A stretch of DNA of 64,000 nt. It comes from Corynebacterium uropygiale. Lineage in GTDB: Bacteria; Actinomycetota; Actinomycetes; Mycobacteriales; Mycobacteriaceae. The notes beneath the pieces are model-generated. The model worked only from the letters and a program-made list of their open reading frames with translations. It was not told where the DNA came from and did no database searches. Positions within the stretch are counted from its first letter, which is position 1. Each line of letters opens with the position of its first letter. Where the stretch lies: contig NZ_JAKGSI010000003.1 of the NCBI RefSeq assembly GCF_021568315.1, positions 310,001 to 374,000 of the forward strand. Direction: 5' to 3'. A program made the translations under genes and the position numbers. Shown piece after piece: positions 18,578 to 27,568 of the stretch.

Positions 18578-20380
18578 ATGGGCTTCACGACACCGAGCTA
18601 CGGGTTAACTGACCTCTTCTCACGCATCGATCGGGGCGATCTTCAATTGCCCGACTTCCAGCGCGATTACAGCTGGGACGTCGATCAGATCCGTTCCCTC
18701 ATCGTCACAGTTCTCCGCGGCTACCCGGCCGGCTGCCTCATGGCGCTGGACACGCGCAACGTCCCCATGCGCTTCCGCGCCCGCCCCCTCTACGGTGCGC
18801 CACACACCGAGGAACAGCCGGGCCTTCTCCTCCTCGACGGCCAGCAGCGGCTCACCACCCTCTACACGGCCATGCGCGGCGACGGCACGGTCCGCAGCGT
18901 CGACTTCCGCAACAAGCGGGTGACCCGCCGCTTCTTCGTCAACCTGCGCCGGGCCGTCGAGAATGATGTCATGCCCGATGATGCCGTGTTTAACGTCGAC
19001 GGCGAGGGGCACGTGAAATCGCACTTCGCCCCCGCCATCCCGGAGGGGCTCACGGACCAGGAGGCCGTCCTCAAGGCCGGGGTCGTGCCGGTGTCTATGC
19101 TGCTCAGCGGCAAGGCGACGGACCTGCTCTTCGACCTCGCGAAGGATGCGGACGATGAGCTGCGGAGCACCATCAAGCGCTTCTACACGAAGGTCGTGCG
19201 GCCGCTCGCGGCCTACCAGCTGCCCATGATCCGCGTCGGGCGAGAGACCGCACAGGCGGGCGTCGGCTCCATCTTCGCGCAGGCGAACTCGGTGGGCCTC
19301 CAGATGGACGTCTTTGAGCTCTTCACCGCCGTGCTCGCGGCCGAGGACCCCGAGTTCCACCTCCGCGAGCGCTGGGAGGCCATCGAGAAGGAGCTCGCCG
19401 AGTACCCGGCGCTCAGCGAGATCGGGCGCACGGAGTTCCTCACGGCGGTCTCGCTCATCGCCACCGCCCGCCACGGCCACGCGAGCGGGCACCGGGAGGA
19501 CATCCTCAAGCTCCGCCTCGAGGAGTACAAGGCGGCGGAGGAAGCCGCCCGTTACGGCTTCCGTGAGGCCGCGCTCTTCCTCGCGCAGCGCTGCATCTTT
19601 GATAACAGCCAGGTGCCCTTTAGCAAGCAGCTCATCCCGCTCGCCGCGATCTTCGCCCTCCTCCGCGATACCCCCGAGGCGCTGCGGACCACCGCCGGCT
19701 GGGATCGTCTCCACCGATGGTTCTGGAGCGGCGTCTTCGGCGAGCTCTACGGCTCCCCGGCCGTTATCATCCGGATGGGCCTCGACGTGGACGAGGTCAC
19801 CCGCTGGGTCCGCGCCGGCGAGTCTGGCGAGGACATCGAGGAGCCCAAGACGGTTCGCGACGCCTCCTTCAACGAGTCTCGCCTGCTCAGCGTGAGCGAG
19901 GACTCCGGGGTCTACCACGGCCTCTACGCCCTGCTCATGGGGCGCGGGGCCAGGGATTGGCGCTCGGGCAAGGCCTTCGACCGCTGGACCTATCCGCAGC
20001 TCCAGCCCTCCTTCGAGCGGATCTTCCCCGTCTCCTGGTGCGTCGACCGCGGGGTGGACGAGGCCCTCGCCGCGAGCGTGATCAACCGCACGCCGCTGGG
20101 GAAGCGCACTGCGATCGTCATTGACCGCTCCTCGCCCGCCCGCTACCTCGCCCGGGTGCAGTCGAAGTCGCTCATGGAGGATGAGGAGTTCGACGACGTC
20201 CTCGCGAGCCACGACCTGGACGTCGAGGCCCTTCACCGCGGGGACGCCCAGCACTTCCTCGAGGACCGGAAGGAGAGGATCATCGGAATGGTGGAGTACG
20301 CCATGGACAAGCCCGTGATCCGTGACCTCACCGATTCCGACCCCCACGGGGGCGAGGAAGGCCCCGCCGCCTTTGCGTAA
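18578..20380 (+). CDS. DUF262 (GmrSD/ParB-Srx-like) protein of unknown role
   Basis: 600 residues from the ATG at 18578, where TATTGT (18565-18570) lies 7 nt upstream; an in-frame extension to 18482 is possible. The N-terminus is a clear DUF262 domain: LQLPDFQRDYSWDVDQIRSL (about residues 20-39) and LLLLDGQQRLTTLY (about 85-98), where DGQQR is the NTP-hydrolysis motif of GmrS-type restriction subunits. The C-terminus resembles the DUF1524/HNH end of GmrSD-like proteins, but the usual DHIFP triplet reads FERIFP (catalytic His replaced by Arg). No other restriction gene is nearby. It interrupts the ilvC-serA interval, so it is likely an accessory or defence-related gene, with or without nuclease activity. 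Confidence 0.75.
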   Translation: MGFTTPSYGLTDLFSRIDRGDLQLPDFQRDYSWDVDQIRSLIVTVLRGYPAGCLMALDTRNVPMRFRARPLYGAPHTEEQPGLLLLDGQQRLTTLYTAMRGDGTVRSVDFRNKRVTRRFFVNLRRAVENDVMPDDAVFNVDGEGHVKSHFAPAIPEGLTDQEAVLKAGVVPVSMLLSGKATDLLFDLAKDADDELRSTIKRFYTKVVRPLAAYQLPMIRVGRETAQAGVGSIFAQANSVGLQMDVFELFTAVLAAEDPEFHLRERWEAIEKELAEYPALSEIGRTEFLTAVSLIATARHGHASGHREDILKLRLEEYKAAEEAARYGFREAALFLAQRCIFDNSQVPFSKQLIPLAAIFALLRDTPEALRTTAGWDRLHRWFWSGVFGELYGSPAVIIRMGLDVDEVTRWVRAGESGEDIEEPKTVRDASFNESRLLSVSEDSGVYHGLYALLMGRGARDWRSGKAFDRWTYPQLQPSFERIFPVSWCVDRGVDEALAASVINRTPLGKRTAIVIDRSSPARYLARVQSKSLMEDEEFDDVLASHDLDVEALHRGDAQHFLEDRKERIIGMVEYAMDKPVIRDLTDSDPHGGEEGPAAFA

Positions 20381-20424
20381 TATGGTGCCCGGATTGCACA
20401 TTGCGAGGAAGGAAGGCACACACC

Positions 20425-22176
20425 GTGGGACAGTCTCGAGGACCGTGGACGCGTCTGGGGGCGCTCCTGGGAGCGACGGTGCTCAGCAGCACGTTGCTCG
20501 TCGGATGCGCGTCTGAGCAGGGCGAGGATCACGGCGCCCAGAACCAGGCGGAGGAGGCTCACGCCGGCCCCTATGCCGAGGCTGCTGCGGCAAATATCAA
20601 CCGCTATGTCGCGGAGAACTACGAGCGGACTCCGCAGATCCTCGCGGACTCGGATGGCACGGGTGCCGAGGCCGTCGCGCGCTTCCACGACACCTCCGAG
20701 ACGCTCATCGTCTCCGCGCCCACGGATGCAGCCCAGCTGCGCGCGGCGTCGATCGCCGTGTGGACCCACACGCCGATGCTCACCGTCCGCCCGGGCACGG
20801 AAAAGAACCTCCAGGACTCCCTCAAGCAGCTCCAGCCGCGCAAGGTACTGGTGGTCGGCGATGTGAAGACCGAGGACATCACGCCGCGCCGCGAGGAAGG
20901 CGACTCGCCCGATCGGCCGGATCCCGAGTTCCTCCTGGACACCGGCACACCGGAGTCCCTTGAGGCACTCACCGCCACCCAATTCGTGGAGAAGCAGGTG
21001 GAGAGGCCCGAGGACATGGTGAAGTCTGTCGTCGACCTCGACGGTAAGGAGGCCGTCCTCCTCGTCCCGGCCTGGGACACGTACGCGCCGAGCCCGGAGG
21101 CCAAGGAGAAGCCCGGCGCGCTGCCCTCGCGGAGCGCCGAGGATGCCGGCTCCACGCCCATCACCATCGCGAGCCCCGAGTCGGCGCTCGCGGCCGTCGG
21201 GACCGCCCGCGCTTTTGGCGCGGACGTGCGCTTCATGCCCTACCCGGATCCGCGCCTCAGCGATGAGACCATGCGCATGGTTGCGGGGCTCGCGGATAAG
21301 CCGCTGCTGGCGCTGGGCGCGCAGTTCGGCAGCGCGAAGATCCTCTCGGAGAAGATCGAGCGGGGCGAGCGCGTCACCGCGGAGCAGCCAGGCGGCGGGC
21401 AGCTCGTCTTCCCGGGCCGACGGATGGTCGCTCTCTACGGGCACCCCTCCGGCCCGGCCCTGGGCGCGTTGGGGGAGCAGGACCCGGCGGCCTCCGTCGA
21501 GCGAGTGAAGCAGCTCGTGGCGGAGTATCAGAAGTTTGATTCCCAGCCGATCATCCCGGCCTTTGAGATTATCGGGACGGTCGCCGCGGCGGATCCCGGC
21601 CCTGAGGGGACGTATAGCACCGAGTTCTCCACCGAATCCCTGTCCGAGTATGTGGATGCGATCACCCAGGCGGGGGGATATGCGGTGATCGATCTGCAGC
21701 CGGGGCGGGCGCGCCTGCTGGACCAGGCGAAGAAGTTTGAGGAGCTGCTCAAGCGCCCGAATGTGGGGCTTGCGCTGGACCCGGAATGGAAGCTCGAGGC
21801 CGATGAGCAGCCGATGTCCTCCGTCGGTCACGTGCAGGCCGCGGAGATCGACGAGGTCTCAGACTGGCTCGCTCAGCTGGTCAAGGACAACGATCTTCCG
21901 CAAAAGCCCCTGGTCATCCACCAGTTCCAGCTGCAGATGATCCGTGATCGGGAGACGCTCAACCTCGATCACCCGGAGCTCGCCTTCGTCCTCCACGCGG
22001 ATGGCCACGGCAGCCGGGAGGAGAAGCTGGGCACGTGGGATGTCATGCAGAAGGACCTCGATCCGCGGTTCTTCATGGCGTGGAAGAACTTCTTCGACGA
22101 GGACCAGCCGCTCTTTAGCCCGGAGCAGACCTACACGGACGTTGCCCCGCGCCCCTGGTTTGTCTCCTATCAGTAG
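20425..22176 (+). CDS. Large predicted lipoprotein, function unknown
   Basis: 583 residues from the GTG at 20425 (AGGAAGGAAGG 20405-20415 upstream; a TTG at 20401 is a poor alternative). Signal peptide: RGPWTRLGALLGATVL, with lipobox LVGC, Cys near residue 31, so membrane-anchored and extracytoplasmic. The N-half has segments such as LIVSAPTDAAQLRAASIAV and PRKVLVVGDVK that loosely resemble cell-wall-binding repeat type 2 units. The C-half (VIDLQPGRARLLDQ, VGLALDPEWKL, LVIHQFQLQMIRD) suggests an alpha/beta barrel, possibly glycoside-hydrolase-like. I do not recognise a named family with confidence. It lies 44 nt after the DUF262 gene and upstream of serA. Confidence 0.7.
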   Translation: MGQSRGPWTRLGALLGATVLSSTLLVGCASEQGEDHGAQNQAEEAHAGPYAEAAAANINRYVAENYERTPQILADSDGTGAEAVARFHDTSETLIVSAPTDAAQLRAASIAVWTHTPMLTVRPGTEKNLQDSLKQLQPRKVLVVGDVKTEDITPRREEGDSPDRPDPEFLLDTGTPESLEALTATQFVEKQVERPEDMVKSVVDLDGKEAVLLVPAWDTYAPSPEAKEKPGALPSRSAEDAGSTPITIASPESALAAVGTARAFGADVRFMPYPDPRLSDETMRMVAGLADKPLLALGAQFGSAKILSEKIERGERVTAEQPGGGQLVFPGRRMVALYGHPSGPALGALGEQDPAASVERVKQLVAEYQKFDSQPIIPAFEIIGTVAAADPGPEGTYSTEFSTESLSEYVDAITQAGGYAVIDLQPGRARLLDQAKKFEELLKRPNVGLALDPEWKLEADEQPMSSVGHVQAAEIDEVSDWLAQLVKDNDLPQKPLVIHQFQLQMIRDRETLNLDHPELAFVLHADGHGSREEKLGTWDVMQKDLDPRFFMAWKNFFDEDQPLFSPEQTYTDVAPRPWFVSYQ

Positions 22177-22231
22177 AGACAGGAAAGGGGCTGGGGTGTG
22201 GCCGAGATCGGGGGTAGCTCGGCCACCAAAA

Positions 22232-22260
22232 TGTACAGACTGAGCGGTCTACGGTAGCCT
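22232..22260 (+). promoter_or_regulatory. Candidate serA promoter
   Basis: TGTACA (22232-22237), 17-nt spacer, TAGCCT (22255-22260). It would give a leader of about 100 nt before serA. Confidence 0.35.
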
Positions 22261-22364
22261 CAGTGGCGTTGCACGCCACTCTGGGAAGGCGTGAACTCGC
22301 CCACTGTCGACGCGGTCGTGCCGGCGGCGGGCGAACACTTCTCATTCTGTCAGGAGTACTACCT

Positions 22365-23951
22365 GTGAATCGTCCCATCGTTCTCATCGCTGATAAGTTG
22401 GCGCAGTCCACCGTGGACGCGCTGGGGGATGCCGTTGAGGTGAAGTGGGTGGACGGGCCCAACCGTGCCGAGCTGCTGGCCGCCGTCGCTGAGGCGGATG
22501 CGCTGCTCGTGCGGTCAGCCACCACCGTGGACCGGGAGGTCCTCGAGGCCGCTCCGAACCTGAAGATCGTGGGCCGCGCTGGCGTCGGCCTCGACAATGT
22601 TGACATTGAGGCGGCGACGGAGCGCGGCGTCATGGTGGCCAACGCCCCGACGTCGAACATCCACTCCGCGTGTGAGCACGCCATTTCCCTTTTGCTCTCG
22701 ACGGCGCGTCAGATCCCAGAGGCGGACCGTTCTCTGCGCGAGGGGGAGTGGAAGCGCTCCTCCTTCAAAGGCGTGGAGATTTATGGCAAGACGGTGGGCA
22801 TCGTGGGCTTCGGCCACATTGGGCAGCTCTTCGCGCAGCGCCTGGCAGCATTCGACACCGAGATCATCGCCTATGACCCCTACGCCAATCCGGCGCGCGC
22901 CGCGCAGCTGGGCGTCGAGCTCGTCGAGCTGCCGGAGCTCATATCCCGCGCGGACTTCGTGACGATCCACCTGCCGAAGACCCCGGAGACCGCCGGGATG
23001 TTCAACGCGGAGCTCCTCGCGAAGGCGAAGAAGGGACAGATCATCATCAACGCTGCGCGCGGCGGCCTCGTTGATGAGCAGGCCCTCGCCGACGCCATCA
23101 CGGAGGGCCGTATCCGCGGCGCTGGCTTCGACGTCTACGCGACAGAGCCCTGCACGGATTCCCCGCTCTTCGGGATCCCCGGCACCGTGGTGACCCCGCA
23201 CCTGGGGGCCTCGACGGTGGAGGCGCAGGATCGCGCGGGGACGGACGTGGCGGACTCAGTGCTGCGCGCCCTCAACGGAGAGTTCGTCCCGGACGCGGTC
23301 AACGTTTCCGGCGGCCGCGTGGGCGAGGAGGTGGCCCTGTGGCTCGATCTCGCGCGGAAGCTCGGGCTCCTGGCGGGGCACCTGCTGGATTCCGCCCCGC
23401 AGGCGGTGGAGGTCGAGGCGCGCGGCGAGCTGAGCTCGGAGGACGTCTCCGCGCTGGGGCTCTCCGCGATGCGTGGCCTCTTCTCCGGCATCCTCGATGA
23501 GCCGGTGACCTTCGTCAACGCCCCCTCCATCGCTGAGGAGCGCGGCGTCAACCTCACCGTGGAGAAGGCCTCCGAGTCCACGACGCACAGGTCCTCGCTG
23601 CGCGTCGTCGCGGCGAATGCGGAGGGCGAGAGCGTCGAGGTCGTCGGCGCGCTCACCGGGCTTGATGAGGTGGAGAAGTTCGTGCGGATCAATGGCCGCG
23701 GCTTCGATATGCGCGCCGAGGGGCGCAACCTCTTCCTCCAGTACACGGACGCCCCGGGTGCCCTCGGTAAGGCGGGGAGCATCCTCGGCGAAGCGGGCAT
23801 CAACATCGAGGCCGCCGGCCTCACCCAGGCGGCACGCGGCGACGGGGCCATCCTCGTTCTCCGCGTGGAGCGCGAGGTGCCCGAGGAGCTCGTGGCGAGC
23901 ATCGCCGAGCAGCTCGGCGCCAAGGCCTTCCAGCTCAACTTCAGCGCCTAG
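22365..23951 (+). CDS. serA: D-3-phosphoglycerate dehydrogenase
   Basis: 528 residues from the GTG at 22365 with AGGAG 8 nt upstream; the frame is open to 22263, but that extension has no corynebacterial counterpart. This is the long type I PGDH: nucleotide-binding GFGHIGQLFAQRLAAF (about residues 146-161), catalytic Arg in NAARGGLVDEQAL, Glu and His in TEPC and TPHLGAS, then an intervening domain (about 320-450) and a C-terminal ACT domain (LFLQYTDAPGALGKAGSILG). It oxidises 3-phosphoglycerate in the first step of serine synthesis; ACT-domain members are commonly inhibited by L-serine. A strong terminator follows. Confidence 0.97.
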   Translation: MNRPIVLIADKLAQSTVDALGDAVEVKWVDGPNRAELLAAVAEADALLVRSATTVDREVLEAAPNLKIVGRAGVGLDNVDIEAATERGVMVANAPTSNIHSACEHAISLLLSTARQIPEADRSLREGEWKRSSFKGVEIYGKTVGIVGFGHIGQLFAQRLAAFDTEIIAYDPYANPARAAQLGVELVELPELISRADFVTIHLPKTPETAGMFNAELLAKAKKGQIIINAARGGLVDEQALADAITEGRIRGAGFDVYATEPCTDSPLFGIPGTVVTPHLGASTVEAQDRAGTDVADSVLRALNGEFVPDAVNVSGGRVGEEVALWLDLARKLGLLAGHLLDSAPQAVEVEARGELSSEDVSALGLSAMRGLFSGILDEPVTFVNAPSIAEERGVNLTVEKASESTTHRSSLRVVAANAEGESVEVVGALTGLDEVEKFVRINGRGFDMRAEGRNLFLQYTDAPGALGKAGSILGEAGINIEAAGLTQAARGDGAILVLRVEREVPEELVASIAEQLGAKAFQLNFSA

Positions 23952-23975
23952 GCGACGGCAGGCGGAAGAGACGCC

Positions 23976-24005
23976 AAAGGGGCACCCTGAGGGGTGCCCC
24001 TTTTT
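23976..24005 (+). terminator. Intrinsic terminator after serA
   Basis: GGGGCACCC (23979-23987), TGA loop, GGGGTGCCCC (23991-24000) and TTTTT (24001-24005). Confidence 0.92.
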
Positions 24006-24060
24006 CGTGCCCAGTGTCCGCCGGCCCGCCGGAGTGGTGGGCTACAGGCACGGAGCGGTG

Positions 24061-25320
24061 TTATTCCTTGTCCGTTTCGGTGGAGTCTCGTTCTTCCTCG
24101 AGTTCCTCGCGGACTTCTTCGCGGACGGTGTCGCGCAGCTGCTTCTCGTCGATATTGGAGGCATGCAGCATGGCGCGCACTTCGCGGCGCTCCTTGCGGG
24201 AGAGCCGGCGCCCCGAGCGGGCGGAGCGGAGGAAGAGGGAGCGCAGCCGGACGCGTCGTTCCGTTTCCGCGGAGATCTTCGGGCGGTCCTTGAGGTAGGA
24301 GGCCACGAGGACCACGACCATGATCGCCCCTAAGTAGCCGAGGACCGGATAGACGTACTCCATGAGGACCTTGAAGCCCACGAAGCTGATGGCGTAGCCG
24401 ACCAGGCAGAGGACGATGTAGCGGACGCGGAACTTGCTCTGGTCCTTCACGCTGATGCGCCGGCCCAGCGCGTAGAACATGCCGATGCACGTGTTGTAGA
24501 TCATGCCGTAGACGACCCACACGACGAGGTAGCTCGCCCAGCCATTCATGTTCTGGAAGATCTGGAGCATCGGGACACTCGAGCCCTGGATCTCATCCAT
24601 GTTGAGGAAGAGGGTGATGGAGGAGAGCAGCATGAGGATCGTGAAGATCGCGCCGCCCAGGAGGCCTCCGCGGCCGGTGTCCTTGGGGTTGATGTAGCTG
24701 CCTCCGATGACGAGCACCATGGACACCGCGAGGATGAGGTCGAGGCCGGCGTAGTTAATAGCCGAGAGCCACCACGGCCGGATGGGCGGCTCGGTCTGCT
24801 GCGCCAGCTGGTCAAGGTGCGACCAATCGGAGGGCATGTGGAACATCGTGTAGATGAACGCGACGAGCACAACGAGGATCACGAAGGGCGTGAGCCCTCC
24901 GATGATCTTGGAGACCTTCTCGACGTCGAGAAGCCCGGTCACGATGATGAGCACCACCATGATGGTCGAGCCGATCCACGAGGGCCCGCCGAATTGCTGG
25001 GAGATCGTGGAGCCTGCCCCGGCGAGCATGACGAAGCCCAGGGCGAAGAGCGTGATCATGACGGCGATATCCAGCAGCCAGGCCACCCAGGTGTACGTGG
25101 CGCTACGGAAGACCGACTGGTGCTCATCGGCGAGGTAGTAGCTTCCGAGCTGCAGGATGACGATGCCCGTGATGGCGATCATGAGTCCGGCGATGAGGGT
25201 TCCCCAGAGCCCCACCGTGCCGAAAGAGATGAAGTATTGCACCATTTCCTGGCCCGTCGCGAAGCCCGCGCCCACAATGAGCCCGATAAACGCGAGGGCG
25301 ATGGATATGACGTTTCTCAT
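24061..25320 (-). CDS. YkvI-family (COG3949) multipass membrane protein, copy 2
   Basis: 419 residues; ATG at 25320 with AAGGAG upstream (25334-25339). It is collinear with the copy at 2753-4036: same first helix with VGAGFATGQEMVQYFISF, same helix order (about ten), the matching NTCIGMFYALGRR and FVGFKVLMEYVYPVLGYLGA blocks, and a charged C-terminal tail. The copies are clearly paralogous but diverged. COG3949 proteins have an APC/LeuT-like topology and no established substrate. It is monocistronic, with a 249-nt upstream gap holding no other gene that I can see. Confidence 0.8.
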   Translation of the reverse strand: MRNVISIALAFIGLIVGAGFATGQEMVQYFISFGTVGLWGTLIAGLMIAITGIVILQLGSYYLADEHQSVFRSATYTWVAWLLDIAVMITLFALGFVMLAGAGSTISQQFGGPSWIGSTIMVVLIIVTGLLDVEKVSKIIGGLTPFVILVVLVAFIYTMFHMPSDWSHLDQLAQQTEPPIRPWWLSAINYAGLDLILAVSMVLVIGGSYINPKDTGRGGLLGGAIFTILMLLSSITLFLNMDEIQGSSVPMLQIFQNMNGWASYLVVWVVYGMIYNTCIGMFYALGRRISVKDQSKFRVRYIVLCLVGYAISFVGFKVLMEYVYPVLGYLGAIMVVVLVASYLKDRPKISAETERRVRLRSLFLRSARSGRRLSRKERREVRAMLHASNIDEKQLRDTVREEVREELEEERDSTETDKE

Positions 25321-25569
25321 GTGGTGAGAAGCACTCCTTCAAAAGAAACAGCAAGAGATGAAGTTATAACAATATGTCCACTTTACTCTACGTCCTGCAA
25401 GCGCTCGGATCCGAAAGAGAAGCCACCCGTCACGGGGTACTGTTGGCCCTGTTGACGGCGGAGTGGCTAGGGGCGCTCCGCCGCCGCGTCGCCCCCGGGT
25501 CGCCCCCGGCGAGGGGTGGCGTGAGGCACTCGTGAAGACGCTCGTGAAGACGAAGGAAGGTGGCAGGAC

Positions 25570-26475
25570 GTGGAGGATAGGGAGATCGCCCGCTCCATGG
25601 CGAAGGTCCTCTCCGAGGCGGGACTCGAACCGACGCTCGATGGATGCATAGTGACCTGCAAGGACGGTGCAGCTCGCCTGGAGATTGGCCCCGCGGCGGG
25701 GGCAGTCGGGTTCTGGTCGGTGCAGCTTACGTGGGATGGGGAACTCGACGGCGAGGACTACCTCGCCGCCCTCCCGGTGGCCAATTCCATCTGCACCGAT
25801 CACGCCTGGCCTGGCGCTTTCGTCGCCCCGCGGGAGGGCACCGAGCTTCTTGATGCCCTCGGTAGTGAGGGGGAGAGCGTGGTGGCCAGGGCGCGGATCG
25901 TGCACCCGACCCCGGAGGATGAGGCGCAGGTGCGGGCGCTGGCGGCCAGCGCGGTGGCGGGAGGGGTGACCCTCGTGAGCACCTTCCAGGCCTCCTTCCC
26001 GGAGAAGGGTTCGGATCACGCCGCGGGGGCCGTCGTCGAGGCGAACGAGGCCACCGCCCCGGCGGTGACGCGCGAGCGGGTCGCCGCGTGGTTCGAGGCT
26101 CAGGGCATATCGGAGGTGCCTGTCGACGAGGAGGCGCAGACCATCACTCTCTCCCTCCAGGGCTCCCCGGTGGATATTGTGCTCCGGGACTCCGCGGTGT
26201 GTGAGATCCGCGTCTCGGCGGCGCTGACCGGGGAGGGGAGCGCCTCCGGGGAGCCCGATCCCGCCGCGGCGCTCCACATGTGCAACCGGGTCAACGCGGA
26301 GGAGTCCCTGGCCACCGTGTGCGTCATTCACCACGAGGACGGGTGGTTTGTCGTGGGATCGGTGGCCGTTCCCGCGGGCGCGGGCCTCAGCGACGCGCAG
26401 CTTGATCGCACGATCCACGATGGCATTCTCGCCGCGGCAGGCGCCGTGCGGGCGGTCATGCACCGTTTGGGCTGA
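25570..26475 (+). CDS. YbjN-domain protein (two YbjN-like halves)
   Basis: 301 residues from the GTG at 25570, preceded by AAGGAAGG (25553-25560). Two YbjN-like units are visible. The first (residues 1-130) has VQLTWDGELDGEDYLAALPVANSICTDHAWPGAF; the second (about 165-295) has RERVAAWFEAQGI, then AAALHMCNRVNAEESLATV and the HHEDGWFVVGSVAVPAG strand pair. YbjN folds resemble type III secretion chaperones and are linked to stress and motility phenotypes in enterobacteria; the actinobacterial versions are uncharacterised. It lies 50 nt upstream of leuB, same strand. A -10-like TACCAT follows its stop (26482-26487), so leuB may have its own promoter. Confidence 0.65.
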   Translation: MEDREIARSMAKVLSEAGLEPTLDGCIVTCKDGAARLEIGPAAGAVGFWSVQLTWDGELDGEDYLAALPVANSICTDHAWPGAFVAPREGTELLDALGSEGESVVARARIVHPTPEDEAQVRALAASAVAGGVTLVSTFQASFPEKGSDHAAGAVVEANEATAPAVTRERVAAWFEAQGISEVPVDEEAQTITLSLQGSPVDIVLRDSAVCEIRVSAALTGEGSASGEPDPAAALHMCNRVNAEESLATVCVIHHEDGWFVVGSVAVPAGAGLSDAQLDRTIHDGILAAAGAVRAVMHRLG

Positions 26476-26525
26476 GCTGCTACCATAGCGGGAAAGTCCA
26501 TCTGATGAGAAGGTGATCCCGTAAT

Positions 26526-27545
26526 ATGAAACTTGCAGTGATTGGCGGCGACGGCATCGGACCCGAGGTCACGGCGGAGGCGCTCAAGGTCCTCCACGCG
26601 GTGAAGGACGACGTCGAGGAGACGCAGTTCGACCTCGGCGCGGAGCGCTACCTCGCGACGGGGGAGATCCTCACGGATGAGGACCTTGCCGCACTCCGCG
26701 AGCATGACGCGATCCTGCTCGGCGCCGTGGGCGCCCCGGGCAAGGTTCCCCCGGGAATCCTCGAGCGCGGGCTGCTGCTGAAACTGCGTTTCGCCCTCGA
26801 TCACCACGTCAACCTGCGCCCGGCGAAGCTCTACCCGACGGCCACCTCGCCGCTGGCCAACCCCGGGGAGATCGACTTCGTCGTCGTCCGCGAGGGCACC
26901 GAGGGGCTCTACGCCGGTAATGGTGGTGGTCTGCGGGTGGGCACCCCGCACGAGGTTGCCAGCGAGGTCTCGCAGAACACCCGCTTCGGCGTCGAGCGCG
27001 TTGTTCGCGACGCCTTTGAGCGCGCCCAGGCGCGTCGTCGTCACCTCACTCTCGTCCACAAGACGAACGTGCTGGTCAACGCGGGCGGTCTGTGGCAGCG
27101 GACGGTCGACGAGGTGGCGCAGGAGTACCCGGACGTCACGGTGGAGTACAACCACATCGACGCCGCGACCATCTACATGGTCACCGACCCGGGGCGCTAT
27201 GACGTCATCGTCACGGACAACCTCTTCGGCGACATCCTCACCGACCTCGCCGGCGCGGTGACGGGCGGTATTGGCCTCGCGGCAAGCGGAAACATCGACG
27301 CCTCGGGCACGAACCCCTCTATGTTCGAGCCCGTCCACGGCTCCGCGCCGGACATCGCGGGGAAGGGGATCGCCGACCCCACCGCCGCCATCCTCTCCGC
27401 GGCCCTGCTGCTTCGCCACCTCGGCGATGAGGCCAACGCCTCCCGCATCGAGGAGGCCGTGGCCCGCGACGTGGCCGCCCGCGGGGAGGAGACGCTGCGC
27501 ACCACCGAGGTGGGAGACCGCATCGCGCGGGCACTTGCCTCCTAA
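26526..27545 (+). CDS. leuB: 3-Isopropylmalate dehydrogenase
   Basis: 339 residues, the short actinobacterial form. [18 protein letters not shown] opens the fold. [14 protein letters not shown] and the [18 protein letters not shown] block supply substrate residues (Arg, Tyr, Lys), and [20 protein letters not shown] supplies the Mg2+-binding aspartates. It catalyses NAD+-dependent oxidation and decarboxylation of 3-isopropylmalate in leucine synthesis. Ribosome site AGAAGGTGATCC (26508-26519). In C. glutamicum leuB is repressed by LtbR, whose gene lies 8 kb downstream; I could not define a shared operator by eye. Confidence 0.97.
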   Translation: MKLAVIGGDGIGPEVTAEALKVLHAVKDDVEETQFDLGAERYLATGEILTDEDLAALREHDAILLGAVGAPGKVPPGILERGLLLKLRFALDHHVNLRPAKLYPTATSPLANPGEIDFVVVREGTEGLYAGNGGGLRVGTPHEVASEVSQNTRFGVERVVRDAFERAQARRRHLTLVHKTNVLVNAGGLWQRTVDEVAQEYPDVTVEYNHIDAATIYMVTDPGRYDVIVTDNLFGDILTDLAGAVTGGIGLAASGNIDASGTNPSMFEPVHGSAPDIAGKGIADPTAAILSAALLLRHLGDEANASRIEEAVARDVAARGEETLRTTEVGDRIARALAS

Positions 27546-27568
27546 AAAGCACGTACACTATGGCCTCT

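Noticed and set aside
25321..25569. Hidden gene in the 249-nt gap before the YbjN gene
   Set aside because: No frame has a ribosome site and coding character. It most likely holds the divergent promoters.
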